Shown here in pieces: positions 9,098 through 17,794 of a stretch of DNA of 64,000 bases (position 1 is the stretch's first letter; every line of letters begins with the position of its first letter). Source of the DNA: WFZT01 sp964571845 (GTDB lineage: Bacteria; Hydrothermota; Hydrothermia; B15-G9; WFZT01); the NCBI GenBank assembly GCA_964571845.1, contig CAZNDM010000062.1:28893-92892 (forward strand), written 5' to 3'. The notes under the pieces were generated by a model. It was not told where the DNA came from and did not search any database. It saw nothing but the letters and a program-made list of their open reading frames with translations. The translations under genes and the position numbers were made by a program.

Positions 9098-10126
9098 CTA
9101 AAAACTCATAACAATTTTTGCAGCTTCCTTCTTTATCAAAAGCTCCATCCCCTTTTCAATCTCGTCAATTTTCAACTGATGAGTGATTATTGGTGTTAGA
9201 TCAACCTTACCTGACGCAAGGAGAGCCGTTGATTGGTACCATGTCTCAAACATTTTGCGCCCCGTAATTCCGTATATCTTCAATCCCTTAAAAATCACAT
9301 TTTCAGCAAGATCAACGGAAATTTTCTTGTGAGGGATTCCGAGAAGGGAGATTCTGCCCCCATTTCTTATAACTTTAAACATCTGCTGGATAGCTGGCTC
9401 GGCTCCTGACATCTCAAGCACAACATCCACACCGAGACCACCTGTCTCATCGAGAATCACCTCGATGGGATTATCTTTCTCTGGATTGATCAGCCTATCA
9501 GCTCCCATCTTTTCACCGAGAGACAGACGAAAACTGTTGGGCTCGATAAGGAATATCCTCGAGGCTCCTCCTGCCCTTGCCACAGCAACGGACATAAGAC
9601 CAATAGGTCCCCCTCCAAAAACCGCAACTGTCTTGGCTGTTATATCTTCAACAAGTGTAGAATAAACGGCATTTCCAAATGGCTCCTGAAGAGTGGCAAC
9701 CTCAGGCGGGATGGTTCTATCAGTCTTCCATACATTCTCCTCCGGCACCTTCACATATTCAGCAAATGCACCGTTTACATCCACCCCCAGGATCTTGACA
9801 TTCACGCAAATATGGGAGTTTCCTGTCCTGCATAAATAACAATGCCCGCAGGCAATGTGTGTCTCTGCTGAAACATAATCCCCCGGATTAACGGATTTTA
9901 CCTCCTTACCCACCTCGACGACTTCACCTACAAACTCGTGACCAAATATGATAGGCGGCTTTATTCGGGAAGCGGACCACTCGTCCCATGTGTATATGTG
10001 TACATCTGTGCCACAGATACTGTTCTTAATAACTTTAATCAACACATCATGGGGACCTACCTCGGGAATCGGGGCATCCACGATCTCGAGGCCCGGTCCC
10101 GGCTTCTGTTTCATAACAGCTTTCAT
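9098..10126 (-). CDS. tdh: L-threonine 3-dehydrogenase
   Basis: Zinc-dependent, NAD+-linked medium-chain dehydrogenase; oxidises threonine to 2-amino-3-ketobutyrate. 342 aa. Catalytic-zinc region CGTDVHIYTWDEW and GHEFVGEVVEVG; structural zinc loop with four Cys in ACGHCYLCRTGNSHIC; Rossmann motif VFGGGPIGLMSV. The TWDEW signature distinguishes it from other alcohol dehydrogenases. The start at 10126 is chosen over an upstream codon at 10183 because GGGAGG lies 8 nt before it and the -10 element overlaps the longer frame. First gene of tdh-kbl-DUF2007. Confidence 0.95.
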   Translation of the reverse strand: MKAVMKQKPGPGLEIVDAPIPEVGPHDVLIKVIKNSICGTDVHIYTWDEWSASRIKPPIIFGHEFVGEVVEVGKEVKSVNPGDYVSAETHIACGHCYLCRTGNSHICVNVKILGVDVNGAFAEYVKVPEENVWKTDRTIPPEVATLQEPFGNAVYSTLVEDITAKTVAVFGGGPIGLMSVAVARAGGASRIFLIEPNSFRLSLGEKMGADRLINPEKDNPIEVILDETGGLGVDVVLEMSGAEPAIQQMFKVIRNGGRISLLGIPHKKISVDLAENVIFKGLKIYGITGRKMFETWYQSTALLASGKVDLTPIITHQLKIDEIEKGMELLIKKEAAKIVMSF

Positions 10127-10158
10127 TTTCAAGCCTCCCTGTAAAATAACCCGTCCAA

Positions 10159-10187
10159 AGTATAATTCAACCAAATGAACCATTCAA
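10159..10187 (-). promoter_or_regulatory. Promoter of the threonine-degradation operon
   Basis: On the minus strand, TTGAAT (10182-10187), 17-nt spacer, TATACT (10159-10164). Start of transcription is expected near 10152, 26 nt before the tdh ATG. Confidence 0.6.
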
Positions 10188-10429
10188 TCGTGTTAAATAC
10201 ATATATCAGGGACAGAAACCCACCCATCCATCAACCACACTAAAATGCTCTTGAAAAAAGATAGCACTCCGGATCAGCCACTTCAAAAAAGTCTGTGGCT
10301 ATACGACACGAATATGACATTAGTGTCGAAAGAAACCGCTAAAAATTGTTCTGCATAAAACGGGAAGTGATCGTTTTTTCCTCCGTATTGAAGAGCTTTG
10401 ATGGCTGCATTTTTGTCCCTGCAAAGTGT

Positions 10430-11030
10430 AAGACTGTTAGGAAATATTTTACCGGTGACCATTTTCCCTTTAACTTTGCGGAAAAAATCTTTTTCTCTCT
10501 TATGCTTGCGTAAGCCCATTTCGTAGCAAAAATCACACTGGCTCCTTTCCCGCTTTGTGAGAGGAATCACTTCAAACTTCCACTCCTGCTTGCAGGAGGA
10601 ACCACTACTAATCTTCTTTCCAGCAAGGCGAGAGGGATCATTTCCAATTTCCCCTCCCACACGGCGGGAGTGATCACTTCCAATCTCCCCTCCCGCACGG
10701 CGGGAGAGACCTTTCCAATCTCCCCTCCCGCACGGCGGGAGGGGACAAAGGGGAGGGCAAAAATACCCTTCATTACTCTTCCAGTCAATTTTGTTCATTC
10801 TGCCCCCTCCTTAATCCTCCCCGACAAAGTGGGGGGAGGAGATTGATGAGCGTCCCCCACAAAGTGTTACCGTGTCCTGTGGGGGAGGGAGTCATTGGGA
10901 GCCCACAAGACATCCATTTTGTAGGGAAGGAATAAGTGTCCTCCCACAGTACCAAACACTCTGGGGAAGGAAGTTAAAAAATCACATGCTCCTTTTACCC
11001 TAAAGGATTTCTCCGAAGATTCTCCTGCGA
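10430..11030 (+). repeat. Modular intergenic repeat, copy A
   Basis: Gene-free stretch sharing blocks, in the same order, with 31153-31635 (same strand) and 42085-42540 (opposite strand). The blocks are: a start with AATATTTTACCGGTGA (10442 region); a block with CTTTGCGGAAAAAA and CTCTCTTATGCTTGCG; tandem GC-palindrome units; GGGGACAAAGGGGAGGGCAAAA; CTCTTCCAGTCAA; CCTCCCC-ACAAAGTGGGG-AGGAGATTGATGAG; and an end GTTAAAAA followed by CCTTTTACCCTAAAGG. Open frames crossing it are low-complexity products of the palindromes and are not called as genes. Edges are approximate. The remaining flanks (10188-10430, 11030-11230) show no feature I can name. Confidence 0.8.
10562..10740 (+). repeat. Five tandem ~36-nt palindrome units inside copy A
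   Basis: Five adjacent, imperfect units of 35-36 nt (starts 10562, 10598, 10634, 10670, 10706). The last three share ATCACTTCCAATCTCCCC followed by the hairpin CTCCCGCACGGCGGGAG. There are no unique spacers between units, so this is a tandem array and not CRISPR. Confidence 0.75.
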
Positions 11031-11232
11031 AGTATTAGCACCGGGAGGAAAATGTAGGTGGACCTTCCCGATAGGAGTAGGAATTGTGGAGATAGTATCA
11101 TCACTTTAACCTCCCTCTATGACGCTAAAGGGTGTAGAAAGAATTAATCTTGAATCTCGGTGGAAACGACACCAGAGAACCATGTGTAATGGAATCTCCG
11201 TTGCATGAATTGAAACAGTTGAAAAGAATGGG

Positions 11233-11310
11233 ATTTGGGAACATGTGGGGGCATATGGATGTTTTTCCGATGCCCATTGGGCATTGTGGAATTTGGGAAC
11301 ATGTGGGGGC
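11233..11310 (+). repeat. 20-bp direct repeat ATTTGGGAACATGTGGGGGC
   Basis: Exact copies at 11233-11252 and 11291-11310, 58 nt apart, with a short inverted repeat ATGCCCA-T-TGGGCAT (11270-11284) between. The second copy runs into the left arm of the large hairpin at 11303. Confidence 0.7.
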
Positions 11311-11337
11311 GGGACCGCTTCGCGGTCCCGCCCCCAC
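11303..11337. terminator. 16-bp GC hairpin downstream of the barrel gene
   Basis: Perfect 16-bp stem GTGGGGGCGGGACCGC with a TTC loop (11319-11321). It begins 6 nt beyond the stop codon of the minus-strand gene at 11343. No T-run follows on either strand, so termination would rely on the stem alone or on Rho; it may instead protect the 3' end. Confidence 0.55.
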
Positions 11338-11342
11338 CCTCT

Positions 11343-11966
11343 TTAAAACACCAAAACCGGCCCAAGAGATATCGTGAAGATCTTTGTATTGATGTCGTTG
11401 TAATCCGTTGTCGTGAACACAAGATCGAAGTTCAGATTCAGGTCTATTCCAAGCTTCTTCCTCGGCTGCACATGGAATCCTGCACCAAAGCTCAGTCCCA
11501 CCGAGTTGTGCGTCGCCTTATCCTTTGTACCCTGTCCCACATTTTTAACCTCCGTTGACACCATGTACAGACCACCTCCACCCTGGAGATAGGGCATAAG
11601 TGGCCTGTTGGGAAGTGTGAGATAGTATCTCACAATCCCTTTTATTGCCAGAATCTTGTCGTAAACCTTCTGAACATGCGGATCTATCGTTCTGTTACCG
11701 GCTTTGTTTATCTTGTAGCTTGCATTGGATATACCAAGCATCGTGAGGATATTCTTTGTTAATCCAAAGGAGAAGAATCCTGTCAGGTTAAATCCATTTT
11801 CGCCTCCAAGTGCTATTCCCCTATCCTCAGGGAACATGTCGGGCATGTCACCAATGGGTATCCCGATACCCGCATAACCGTGTACTGTGAATTTGTTCAT
11901 GAAATTGTACGAATAAACATTTCCCGTGACCATAAACAATGCCAATATTACAAGGTATTTCCTCAT
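11343..11966 (-). CDS. Outer-membrane beta-barrel protein
   Basis: 207 aa with a signal peptide (MRKYLVILALFMVTGNVYSY) followed by alternating hydrophobic/polar strands (VHGYAGIGIPIGDM, NLTGFFSFGLTKNIL) and a C-terminal phenylalanine (SLGPVLVF), the usual barrel-assembly signature. The size fits a single eight-stranded barrel of the OmpW/OMP_b-brl type. The ATG overlaps the stop of the upstream lipoprotein gene by 4 nt. Function is unknown; co-translation suggests it works with that lipoprotein. Confidence 0.75.
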   Translation of the reverse strand: MRKYLVILALFMVTGNVYSYNFMNKFTVHGYAGIGIPIGDMPDMFPEDRGIALGGENGFNLTGFFSFGLTKNILTMLGISNASYKINKAGNRTIDPHVQKVYDKILAIKGIVRYYLTLPNRPLMPYLQGGGGLYMVSTEVKNVGQGTKDKATHNSVGLSFGAGFHVQPRKKLGIDLNLNFDLVFTTTDYNDINTKIFTISLGPVLVF

Positions 11967-12496
11967 TTTTTCACCTCCTTTATTTTATAAATCTTTCCAA
12001 ACTCTTTCCCACCACATGCATTCTCGAAGTAGTACTGGGCGTCAAGATTTATGTTTGATACTGTTCCTGTAATTCTCATAAACACAAAGTTGTTATTTTG
12101 CATGTCAGGATGACAACCGAAGATGATATCATCCTCGTAACCATCCCCATCCGCATCAACGCAGTCGCTTAGGGCAAATATGATCATGTAATCATCTGTC
12201 GAATAACCCTCCGGTATGTTGAAAGTTACATTAGAAAAGGTAAGTCCCACCTGTACGGGATTGGTCTCAACATCCTGGTCATCCAACCTCTGATCGTGCG
12301 AGAATACAATTTCAAGGTTGTACTGCTGGAATCCTGCATGGTCCGTTATTCTACCGGAGACTGTTACGGTATTGGTTGTGCCTCCGCCTCCGCCACCTAC
12401 GCCGCCACCACCCAATCCTGTTCCCGTAACTTCAGTTGATTTACACCCTCCAAATATCAGGGCACCAACAATTATTAGAGGCAACAACTTCTTCAT
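11963..12496 (-). CDS. Predicted lipoprotein with Gly-rich linker
   Basis: 177 aa. Type II signal peptide with lipobox IFGGC (Cys near residue 18), then a very Gly-rich linker (about residues 27-40), then one beta-rich domain (TVTVSGRITDHAGF... FNIPEGYSTDDYMIIFALSDC) with an acidic loop DADGDGYEDD that looks like a calcium-type site. AGGAGGTG lies 7 nt upstream of the ATG, within the preceding 58-codon gene, whose TGA overlaps this ATG. No family recognised. Confidence 0.7.
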   Translation of the reverse strand: MKKLLPLIIVGALIFGGCKSTEVTGTGLGGGGVGGGGGGTTNTVTVSGRITDHAGFQQYNLEIVFSHDQRLDDQDVETNPVQVGLTFSNVTFNIPEGYSTDDYMIIFALSDCVDADGDGYEDDIIFGCHPDMQNNNFVFMRITGTVSNINLDAQYYFENACGGKEFGKIYKIKEVKK

Positions 12497-12669
12497 TTTG
12501 ACACCTCCTTTTTCCCTGTCTCTTTTAAAAATCTCTGGATAAACTCAATGGCTTCGTCCACACTATGGAAAATCCTTTCCTTGACTTCTGTATCGAGGAT
12601 TCTTATTAATATCCTCTCCTCGCCCGCTTCAGTTTTTATGAATTCAAGTGTGAGGAATTTCTTTATCAT
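12493..12669 (-). CDS. Small 58-aa protein, unknown
   Basis: Short frame MIKKFLTLEFIKTEAGEERI... ending TGKKEVSK. It is supported by its position: its TGA overlaps the ATG of the lipoprotein gene (ATGA), its 3' end carries that gene's ribosome site, and it fills the gap up to the divergent SARP gene. It reads as a beta-beta-alpha protein with an amphipathic C-terminal helix (VDEAIEFIQRFLKE) and no signal peptide. The start has only AGAGAACG upstream. A possible regulatory partner of the operon; function unknown. Confidence 0.6.
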   Translation of the reverse strand: MIKKFLTLEFIKTEAGEERILIRILDTEVKERIFHSVDEAIEFIQRFLKETGKKEVSK

Positions 12670-12704
12670 CGTTCTCTATGTTACAATTTAAGTGTTACAA
12701 AAAA

Positions 12705-12721
12705 GTTAACACTGAGTTAAC
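12705..12721 (+). promoter_or_regulatory. GTTAACACTGAGTTAAC element before the SARP gene
   Basis: Two palindromic GTTAAC half-sites separated by ACTGA, ending 2-3 nt before the GTG/ATG start of the regulator. A near copy (one extra G) stands in the same orientation before nnr at 17778-17794. It could be an operator, possibly for the SARP protein itself. Confidence 0.45.
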
Positions 12722-12723
12722 AA

Positions 12724-14886
12724 GTGATGGATGTCGAAAAAGTCATAAAGAGAGTGGAGGAGCTTTATTACGACGGGAAATTTGAGGAAGGCTTAAAACT
12801 CCTTGAAGAAATCCCTGACGAGGAAAAACCTGAGTTCGCCTATTTGCTCCTCGGTGTGGGCAATAAATTTTTGAATAGATTCTATGAAGCCGAGCTTTTT
12901 TTAAACAAAATATTGAATTCAAGTGATCCCAAAATCAGAAGTTACGCACGCTGGCAGATTGGCGCCATTGAAATTTACAAGGGTAACATGGAACGGGGGA
13001 TAAATCTGCTCAAAGAAATTGAGCCTGAGATGAGGAAAACGCCACAATATGCGTCTTTTATCTTCGATCTCGTTGAAGGACTGTATTTAAGAAACGAGAT
13101 TGATGAGTGCATCGAATACCTACAGAAGGCTCTAAAGTTTTCCAGAGAGAGAGGTGATTTAAACCTGATTGTTACTGCAATTTCCAACCTTGCCCTTGCT
13201 TATGATACAAAGGGGGATATCAAAAACGCCCTCACAATGTATCTTGAAGCTGCAAAAATAGCCGAAAGACAGGACATTTTACACATAGCCTGTTCAACCC
13301 TTGTAAATCTTGCTGAGCTCTATGCAGAACTCGGAGATTTTGAAAGTGCATTCAAAACCATAGAGAGAATTAAAAAGAAAAAATGTCTGAGCTATGAACC
13401 CAAACGAGGAATCACCTTATCTGGCATTGCTAAAGTGTATCTCCTGTCAGATAGATTGAAAGACGCCCGTAAGACACTCACCTTTTTACACGACATTTTA
13501 CTCGAAAGGGACAACAGCGTTGAGCATGTCACCTATCATATCCTTCAAACACTTCTCAAGTTCAAAGAAGGTGCCCTTACAGATGTGGAAAACCATATTG
13601 AGTACATTCTCGAAAACTGGGAAGCTAAAGATTCGTTTGAATACAGGATAGCAAAATTTTTTAAACTCTACATGGAGGCATATTCTGGTCGAGAAATAAA
13701 TCTATCCGAAATCGAGGAAGTTGTTCACGGACTGTGCAGTGATATGATCGTAATCTCACCCCTCTATGTTAAAGTTCTACTCGATTTCGGCAATAAAGAG
13801 AAAGCCCTCTCGGTAATGGACGAAATTTCCGATTGTCTGAGGAAAAGGTATGGCAAAACGGGATACTTCACATTCTTCAAAGATGAGCTCAAAGAGGTTA
13901 TAAGAAACCTTTCAAGGGACATAAGATCACCCGAGTTGCTGTTGAAAACCGGGACACTCCTTGCAGATCGAGAGATACTCGAAAATCTCTTCAAAAGATT
14001 TGAGATTACAGAAATTATAGACGAGCTGCGGAAAAATCCGGTCTTCCACCCACATCTCTTCCTCACACTAAAATCCCAGCTAAAAAAAGAACCTCACAGG
14101 GAGGCGTATCACAAACTCGTGAGGGAGTACCTTTCAAAAAATTCAATATCGATAATCACATTCGGTCATCTTGAAGTTTACATTGGCCCTTACAAACTCA
14201 CACCAAAAGACTGGAAAAGGCCTGTAACCCGTGATCTTATAAAATTTTTCATTGTTAACAAAAACAAGCTCATTCCGCGTGAGGTCATTTATGAGGCACT
14301 ATGGCCCGGAGAAGATCCACAGAAAACCTCAAGCAAATTCAGGGTTTACATCTCAATTCTTAGAGATGTAATTGAGCCCTGGCTGCTCAAAGACGAAAAG
14401 CCCCGAATAATAATTTACACCGAAGGTAAGTACCTCTTTTCAACGGAAAACATCAACATAGATGTTGAGGATTTTGAAAAACTCGTTGCAGACGGCCTGA
14501 AATCCATGGACAGTGCTGAGGCGATGTACAATCTCGAAAAAGCAGTGGAACTCTACAGAGGCGATTTCCTGGAGGACGATATCTACAGCGATTTCATTTA
14601 CATTGAGAGGGAAAGATTGAGAAACATTTTCTTCCGTGCAGTCAACAGACTGAAGGAACTTTACGATGAAAAAGGGAATACAGGGAAGGCGAGAGTCCTG
14701 CTTGATAAAGCATTTTTCGTTGATCCAACAAACGATACCGTGGCATACGATTATATCGAACTTCTTCTCAAAATAGGTGAAAGAGCCAACGCAAGGAGAA
14801 TCTTGGAAATCCACAAAGAAACCCTGAAAAAGAGATACGAAATTGAACCCTCTGAGAAAATCCTGAAACTTATTGGAGAAAGCTGA
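12724..14886 (+). CDS. TPR-SARP transcriptional regulator
   Basis: 720 aa. Residues 1 to about 450 are TPR-like helical repeats (for example SNLALAYDTKGDIKNALTMY, STLVNLAELYAELGDFESAF). About 470-575 is an OmpR-type winged helix (FGHLEVYIGPYKLTPKDW; LIKFFIVNKNKLIPREVIYE; LWPGEDPQKTSSKFRVYISI). About 590-720 is a bacterial transcriptional activation domain (YRGDFLEDDIYSDFIYIERE). The start is GTG 12724 or ATG 12727; neither has a Shine-Dalgarno. It is divergent from the 58-aa/lipoprotein/barrel operon, its likely target. The TPR block precedes the DNA-binding part, unlike the short actinobacterial SARPs. Confidence 0.85.
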   Translation: MMDVEKVIKRVEELYYDGKFEEGLKLLEEIPDEEKPEFAYLLLGVGNKFLNRFYEAELFLNKILNSSDPKIRSYARWQIGAIEIYKGNMERGINLLKEIEPEMRKTPQYASFIFDLVEGLYLRNEIDECIEYLQKALKFSRERGDLNLIVTAISNLALAYDTKGDIKNALTMYLEAAKIAERQDILHIACSTLVNLAELYAELGDFESAFKTIERIKKKKCLSYEPKRGITLSGIAKVYLLSDRLKDARKTLTFLHDILLERDNSVEHVTYHILQTLLKFKEGALTDVENHIEYILENWEAKDSFEYRIAKFFKLYMEAYSGREINLSEIEEVVHGLCSDMIVISPLYVKVLLDFGNKEKALSVMDEISDCLRKRYGKTGYFTFFKDELKEVIRNLSRDIRSPELLLKTGTLLADREILENLFKRFEITEIIDELRKNPVFHPHLFLTLKSQLKKEPHREAYHKLVREYLSKNSISIITFGHLEVYIGPYKLTPKDWKRPVTRDLIKFFIVNKNKLIPREVIYEALWPGEDPQKTSSKFRVYISILRDVIEPWLLKDEKPRIIIYTEGKYLFSTENINIDVEDFEKLVADGLKSMDSAEAMYNLEKAVELYRGDFLEDDIYSDFIYIERERLRNIFFRAVNRLKELYDEKGNTGKARVLLDKAFFVDPTNDTVAYDYIELLLKIGERANARRILEIHKETLKKRYEIEPSEKILKLIGES

Positions 14887-16255
14887 ATATAATCACTCCC
14901 CTCTTGGTTCCAGCATAAAGATTTCTGCCGTCAAAATAGAGAGATTTAATCACAGGAAGACTGAACCCCGGAGTATATCTTTCAAATCCCAGATCCTTCA
15001 GATTGAGAATGTATAGCCCATCCGGTGCACCTATAAAAATTTTATCATCTGCCACAACCATAGGATAATCAAATCCACGGGACGGTTTGAAAGGTACAGG
15101 TAGTTTATCGACAATTCCGTTTTTAAACTCCAGGATTCCAATGTCTGATAAAACATAAAGCCTGCCACCTGAAACCGCGGCTGAGTATATGGGAGCAAAT
15201 TTGTTGTATTTTCTTTGAGGCTGTAATTCTCTCGAATAGATTTTGCCGTCCATCAGAAAAAGGGGAGAATCTTCATAAATCACCATTTTCGATATTTCCA
15301 AAGGAATTTTCAGTCTGGACAGAACATTGCCAGCAGGTGTTACCTCAAGCAATCTCCCCGACATTTGAACGAAGAGCAAGCCATCGAATACACCCAGGAG
15401 TTTCCCATTGTCCAGGAATTTCCTGATCCACCTATTCTTCAGAACAAAAATTCCACATCTGCTGCTAAAATAAAGGGAACTGTCGAGTGGCGAGATCATC
15501 TCGACATCCGGGCAATCTGTGCGTATAAAGCTCCAGAACCTGCCATTCTTCAATGCAATACCACCGTTTCCGGCAATAAAGATCTTCCCGCTAATTCCAG
15601 TAATACAGTTGACCTCAGAAAAGGGGAGTCCGATCTGTATGGAGTCTCGGACAATTTTCAGGTTAAAATCGTACCTGTAAATTCCCTTTTTATCCGTCCC
15701 CACCCAGAGAGTGTTGAAATCTCGGTAAAAATAGGTAAAGTTGACCTTGCCAGCCAGTGGATCATAGAAAAAGAACGGGGCAAGGAATGCCACCTTCAGA
15801 CTATCCCTCGTCAGTGAATTGAGCCGCCCCACCCAGACAGTACCACTTTCAGGCTTTCTATTCCCCAATCTGAACCCTGAAGTTGTGAAGGCGATTATTT
15901 CTCCGTTGTTCTCCACATAAATTTTATCACAGCATATACCGAGAGAGGTCGCAGGCCCGGCAGAGGCAAGAAAAGTTACATCCTCAGAAGTGGTCGTCCA
16001 TCTATAGAGATTCCCAAAAACATCAATGAAAAACACACTCAGGAGATTCTGCATCACAGCAAATTTAACGGGAGTTTCCGTTAAAACGGATCTCTCCATA
16101 CGGTTGTCGAAAAGGTTGTAAGTGTAGATACCACCAGGAGTTGAAACGAGCAATCTGTTGTTTTGCCTGACCAGAGAATTTATGTGCAAAAATTCACCGA
16201 TTTTCGAGACATTTGCTGAGTGGATGGAAAATGCCAGAAGAATACTAAAAATCAT
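14870..16255 (-). CDS. Secreted beta-propeller-like protein
   Basis: 461 aa with a signal peptide (MIFSILLAFSIHSANVSKIG). It has repeated propeller-blade phrases such as NRLLVSTPGGIYTYNL, NTLWVGTDKKGIYRYDF, GKIFIAGNGGIALKNG, DKIFIGAPDGLYILNL and RNLYAGTKRGVIIFSF, resembling two-component-regulator propellers (Reg_prop). No catalytic or DNA-binding domain follows. Its 3' end overlaps the SARP gene by 17 nt (convergent), and its start overlaps the nnr stop by 11 nt, so it is co-translated with nnr. Role unknown. Confidence 0.65.
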   Translation of the reverse strand: MIFSILLAFSIHSANVSKIGEFLHINSLVRQNNRLLVSTPGGIYTYNLFDNRMERSVLTETPVKFAVMQNLLSVFFIDVFGNLYRWTTTSEDVTFLASAGPATSLGICCDKIYVENNGEIIAFTTSGFRLGNRKPESGTVWVGRLNSLTRDSLKVAFLAPFFFYDPLAGKVNFTYFYRDFNTLWVGTDKKGIYRYDFNLKIVRDSIQIGLPFSEVNCITGISGKIFIAGNGGIALKNGRFWSFIRTDCPDVEMISPLDSSLYFSSRCGIFVLKNRWIRKFLDNGKLLGVFDGLLFVQMSGRLLEVTPAGNVLSRLKIPLEISKMVIYEDSPLFLMDGKIYSRELQPQRKYNKFAPIYSAAVSGGRLYVLSDIGILEFKNGIVDKLPVPFKPSRGFDYPMVVADDKIFIGAPDGLYILNLKDLGFERYTPGFSLPVIKSLYFDGRNLYAGTKRGVIIFSFLQ

Positions 16256-17774
16256 CGTCAGATTCTTCGTAATCCTTCAGGTATTTGATCGCCTCTGGAA
16301 TGTAGTTAATGAGATCCCCTGCAATCATCGTGTGTCTTGGCTGTTCGACAACACCAATGTCAGCGGCAAGGCCATGTAAAAATGTACCGAGTAACGCCGC
16401 TTTGACAGGCTCAACTCCCTGAGCAAGGAGACCTGAAATCATTCCCGTAAGGACATGACCGGTTTCCCCAGACGCAAGTCCTGGCGTGCCCGTAGAGTTT
16501 ATCCATGTCCTCTCATCAGGTGAAAAGACAACTGCTGGCGCACCCTTTACGACCACAACGATACCGTTGTCTTTTGCAAATCTTACTCCTGCACGAGGGT
16601 CAAGTGGATTTCCCCGAATACCCTGCATGCTCAAAAGTTCTGCAAACTCTTTGTGATTCAACATCAGAATTCCCGGTGCCTCCCTGTTCCTCAGACAGTT
16701 CATGTGGATTCCCTTGAGCTGGTCAACCTGTGCGTCAATCAAAATTGGGCCTGGAAATTCCCTTATTAACTTCAAAAAGGACGAAGATGTAAGCATCCCG
16801 GACAGGGCACCACGCGAAACAGTCAGTGCATTAAAATTCAACCCATAGTTGAAAATCTGCTGGATAGAATCATCGTTAAAGATCCCGTCCCTATCCTGAA
16901 CGGCGAGCTCCACAACATCAGGTCCCGGGGATGTAAAGACCCACTTATATTCCAGTGGTATGGTGACATAAGCTGTGGCGGCTCCGGTCTTCACTGCCGC
17001 AAGTGATGCAACCACCATTTCTGCCATACTACCTATAAACAGCGCTTTTCCACCAGAAACACCGGTAATCATAAACTTCGCGGCATCCTCCTCCTCAAAT
17101 GTGGACCTTTTAACGAATGAAGACACTATCTTTTCCGGAATTCCTGTATCTGCGACAACGAGCTTGCCGGTGTGTAACTTACCGGGATAAAAAAGATTAC
17201 CTATCTTTGGGAAAACCATTGTGACAGTGAGATCCGCATAAACTGCCTCTCCCAGAACCTCGCCACTCCATGGATTCACACCGGATGGGATATCCACAGA
17301 AAGGGTATAGGCACGGGATTCGTTTATCCAGTTTATAATCTCATTGTAAACACCCTTCACCCTGCCTCTGAATCCAGTTCCAAAAATAGCATCAACCACA
17401 AGATCAGCTCCAAGAATCTGACCTTTAACCTCCTCCTCGCAGGAAGTAACCTCGACCACCTTACCGCCAAGCCTCTCGTACAGCTTCAGGTTGCTCTTTG
17501 CGTCTTTCTTTAACCATCTCTTTTTTCCTATCAGAAAAACCGTTGTCTCTTTTGATTTTTCCAGCAAATACCTCGCTATTACAAGCCCCTCTGCACCATT
17601 ATTTCCGGTACCGATTACGACAACAGACCTGTTAACAGGAAATTCTATTTCTTCAAGTAAAACGGAAAAGGCGGTCCTGCCGGCATTCTCCGTTAGTATG
17701 AGACTCTTCAATCCGAGCTCTTTTATTGCGGTTTCCTTTATTTTTTTCAGTTCTTCAGGTGTTAGTACATACAT
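16245..17774 (-). CDS. nnr: Bifunctional NAD(P)H-hydrate repair protein (Nnr), altered active sites
   Basis: 509 aa with YjeF_N epimerase domain (1 to ~210) and a ribokinase-fold ADP/ATP-dependent dehydratase domain (~220-505). The family repairs hydrated NAD(P)H. N-domain landmarks ENAGR and DAIFGTGFRG are present. The usual GNNGGDG is GNNGAEG (E62 for the Asp). In the C-domain the hallmark GGSGDVLTG is GETGHVLTG, with H440 in place of the catalytic Asp, and the early KGxxG-type motif is poor. Activity is therefore doubtful, or chemistry has shifted. The start codon follows the TTAACACTGAG-type element with only AGG as ribosome site. Confidence 0.85.
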   Translation of the reverse strand: MYVLTPEELKKIKETAIKELGLKSLILTENAGRTAFSVLLEEIEFPVNRSVVVIGTGNNGAEGLVIARYLLEKSKETTVFLIGKKRWLKKDAKSNLKLYERLGGKVVEVTSCEEEVKGQILGADLVVDAIFGTGFRGRVKGVYNEIINWINESRAYTLSVDIPSGVNPWSGEVLGEAVYADLTVTMVFPKIGNLFYPGKLHTGKLVVADTGIPEKIVSSFVKRSTFEEEDAAKFMITGVSGGKALFIGSMAEMVVASLAAVKTGAATAYVTIPLEYKWVFTSPGPDVVELAVQDRDGIFNDDSIQQIFNYGLNFNALTVSRGALSGMLTSSSFLKLIREFPGPILIDAQVDQLKGIHMNCLRNREAPGILMLNHKEFAELLSMQGIRGNPLDPRAGVRFAKDNGIVVVVKGAPAVVFSPDERTWINSTGTPGLASGETGHVLTGMISGLLAQGVEPVKAALLGTFLHGLAADIGVVEQPRHTMIAGDLINYIPEAIKYLKDYEESDDDF

Positions 17775-17777
17775 GCT

Positions 17778-17794
17778 GTTAACCTCAGTGTTAA
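17778..17794 (-). promoter_or_regulatory. TTAACACTGAGGTTAAC element before nnr
   Basis: On the minus strand TTAACACTGAGGTTAAC lies 3 nt before the nnr ATG. It matches the element before the SARP gene (12705-12721) except for one inserted G. The rest of the 17795-17990 gap holds a palindrome AACAGCTGTT near 17834 and no gene. Confidence 0.45.

Noticed and set aside
10562..10740. CRISPR array
   Set aside because: Repeat units of ~36 nt are directly adjacent with no unique spacers, vary between units, and no cas genes are near.
10283..10798. Open frame of 171 codons on the minus strand in copy A
   Set aside because: Low-complexity Gly/Arg/Ser product of tandem palindromes; no ribosome site and no counterpart frame kept in copies B and C.
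11144..11558. Short frames around the 11303 hairpin
   Set aside because: They run through the GC hairpin and into the antisense of the barrel gene; no ribosome site.
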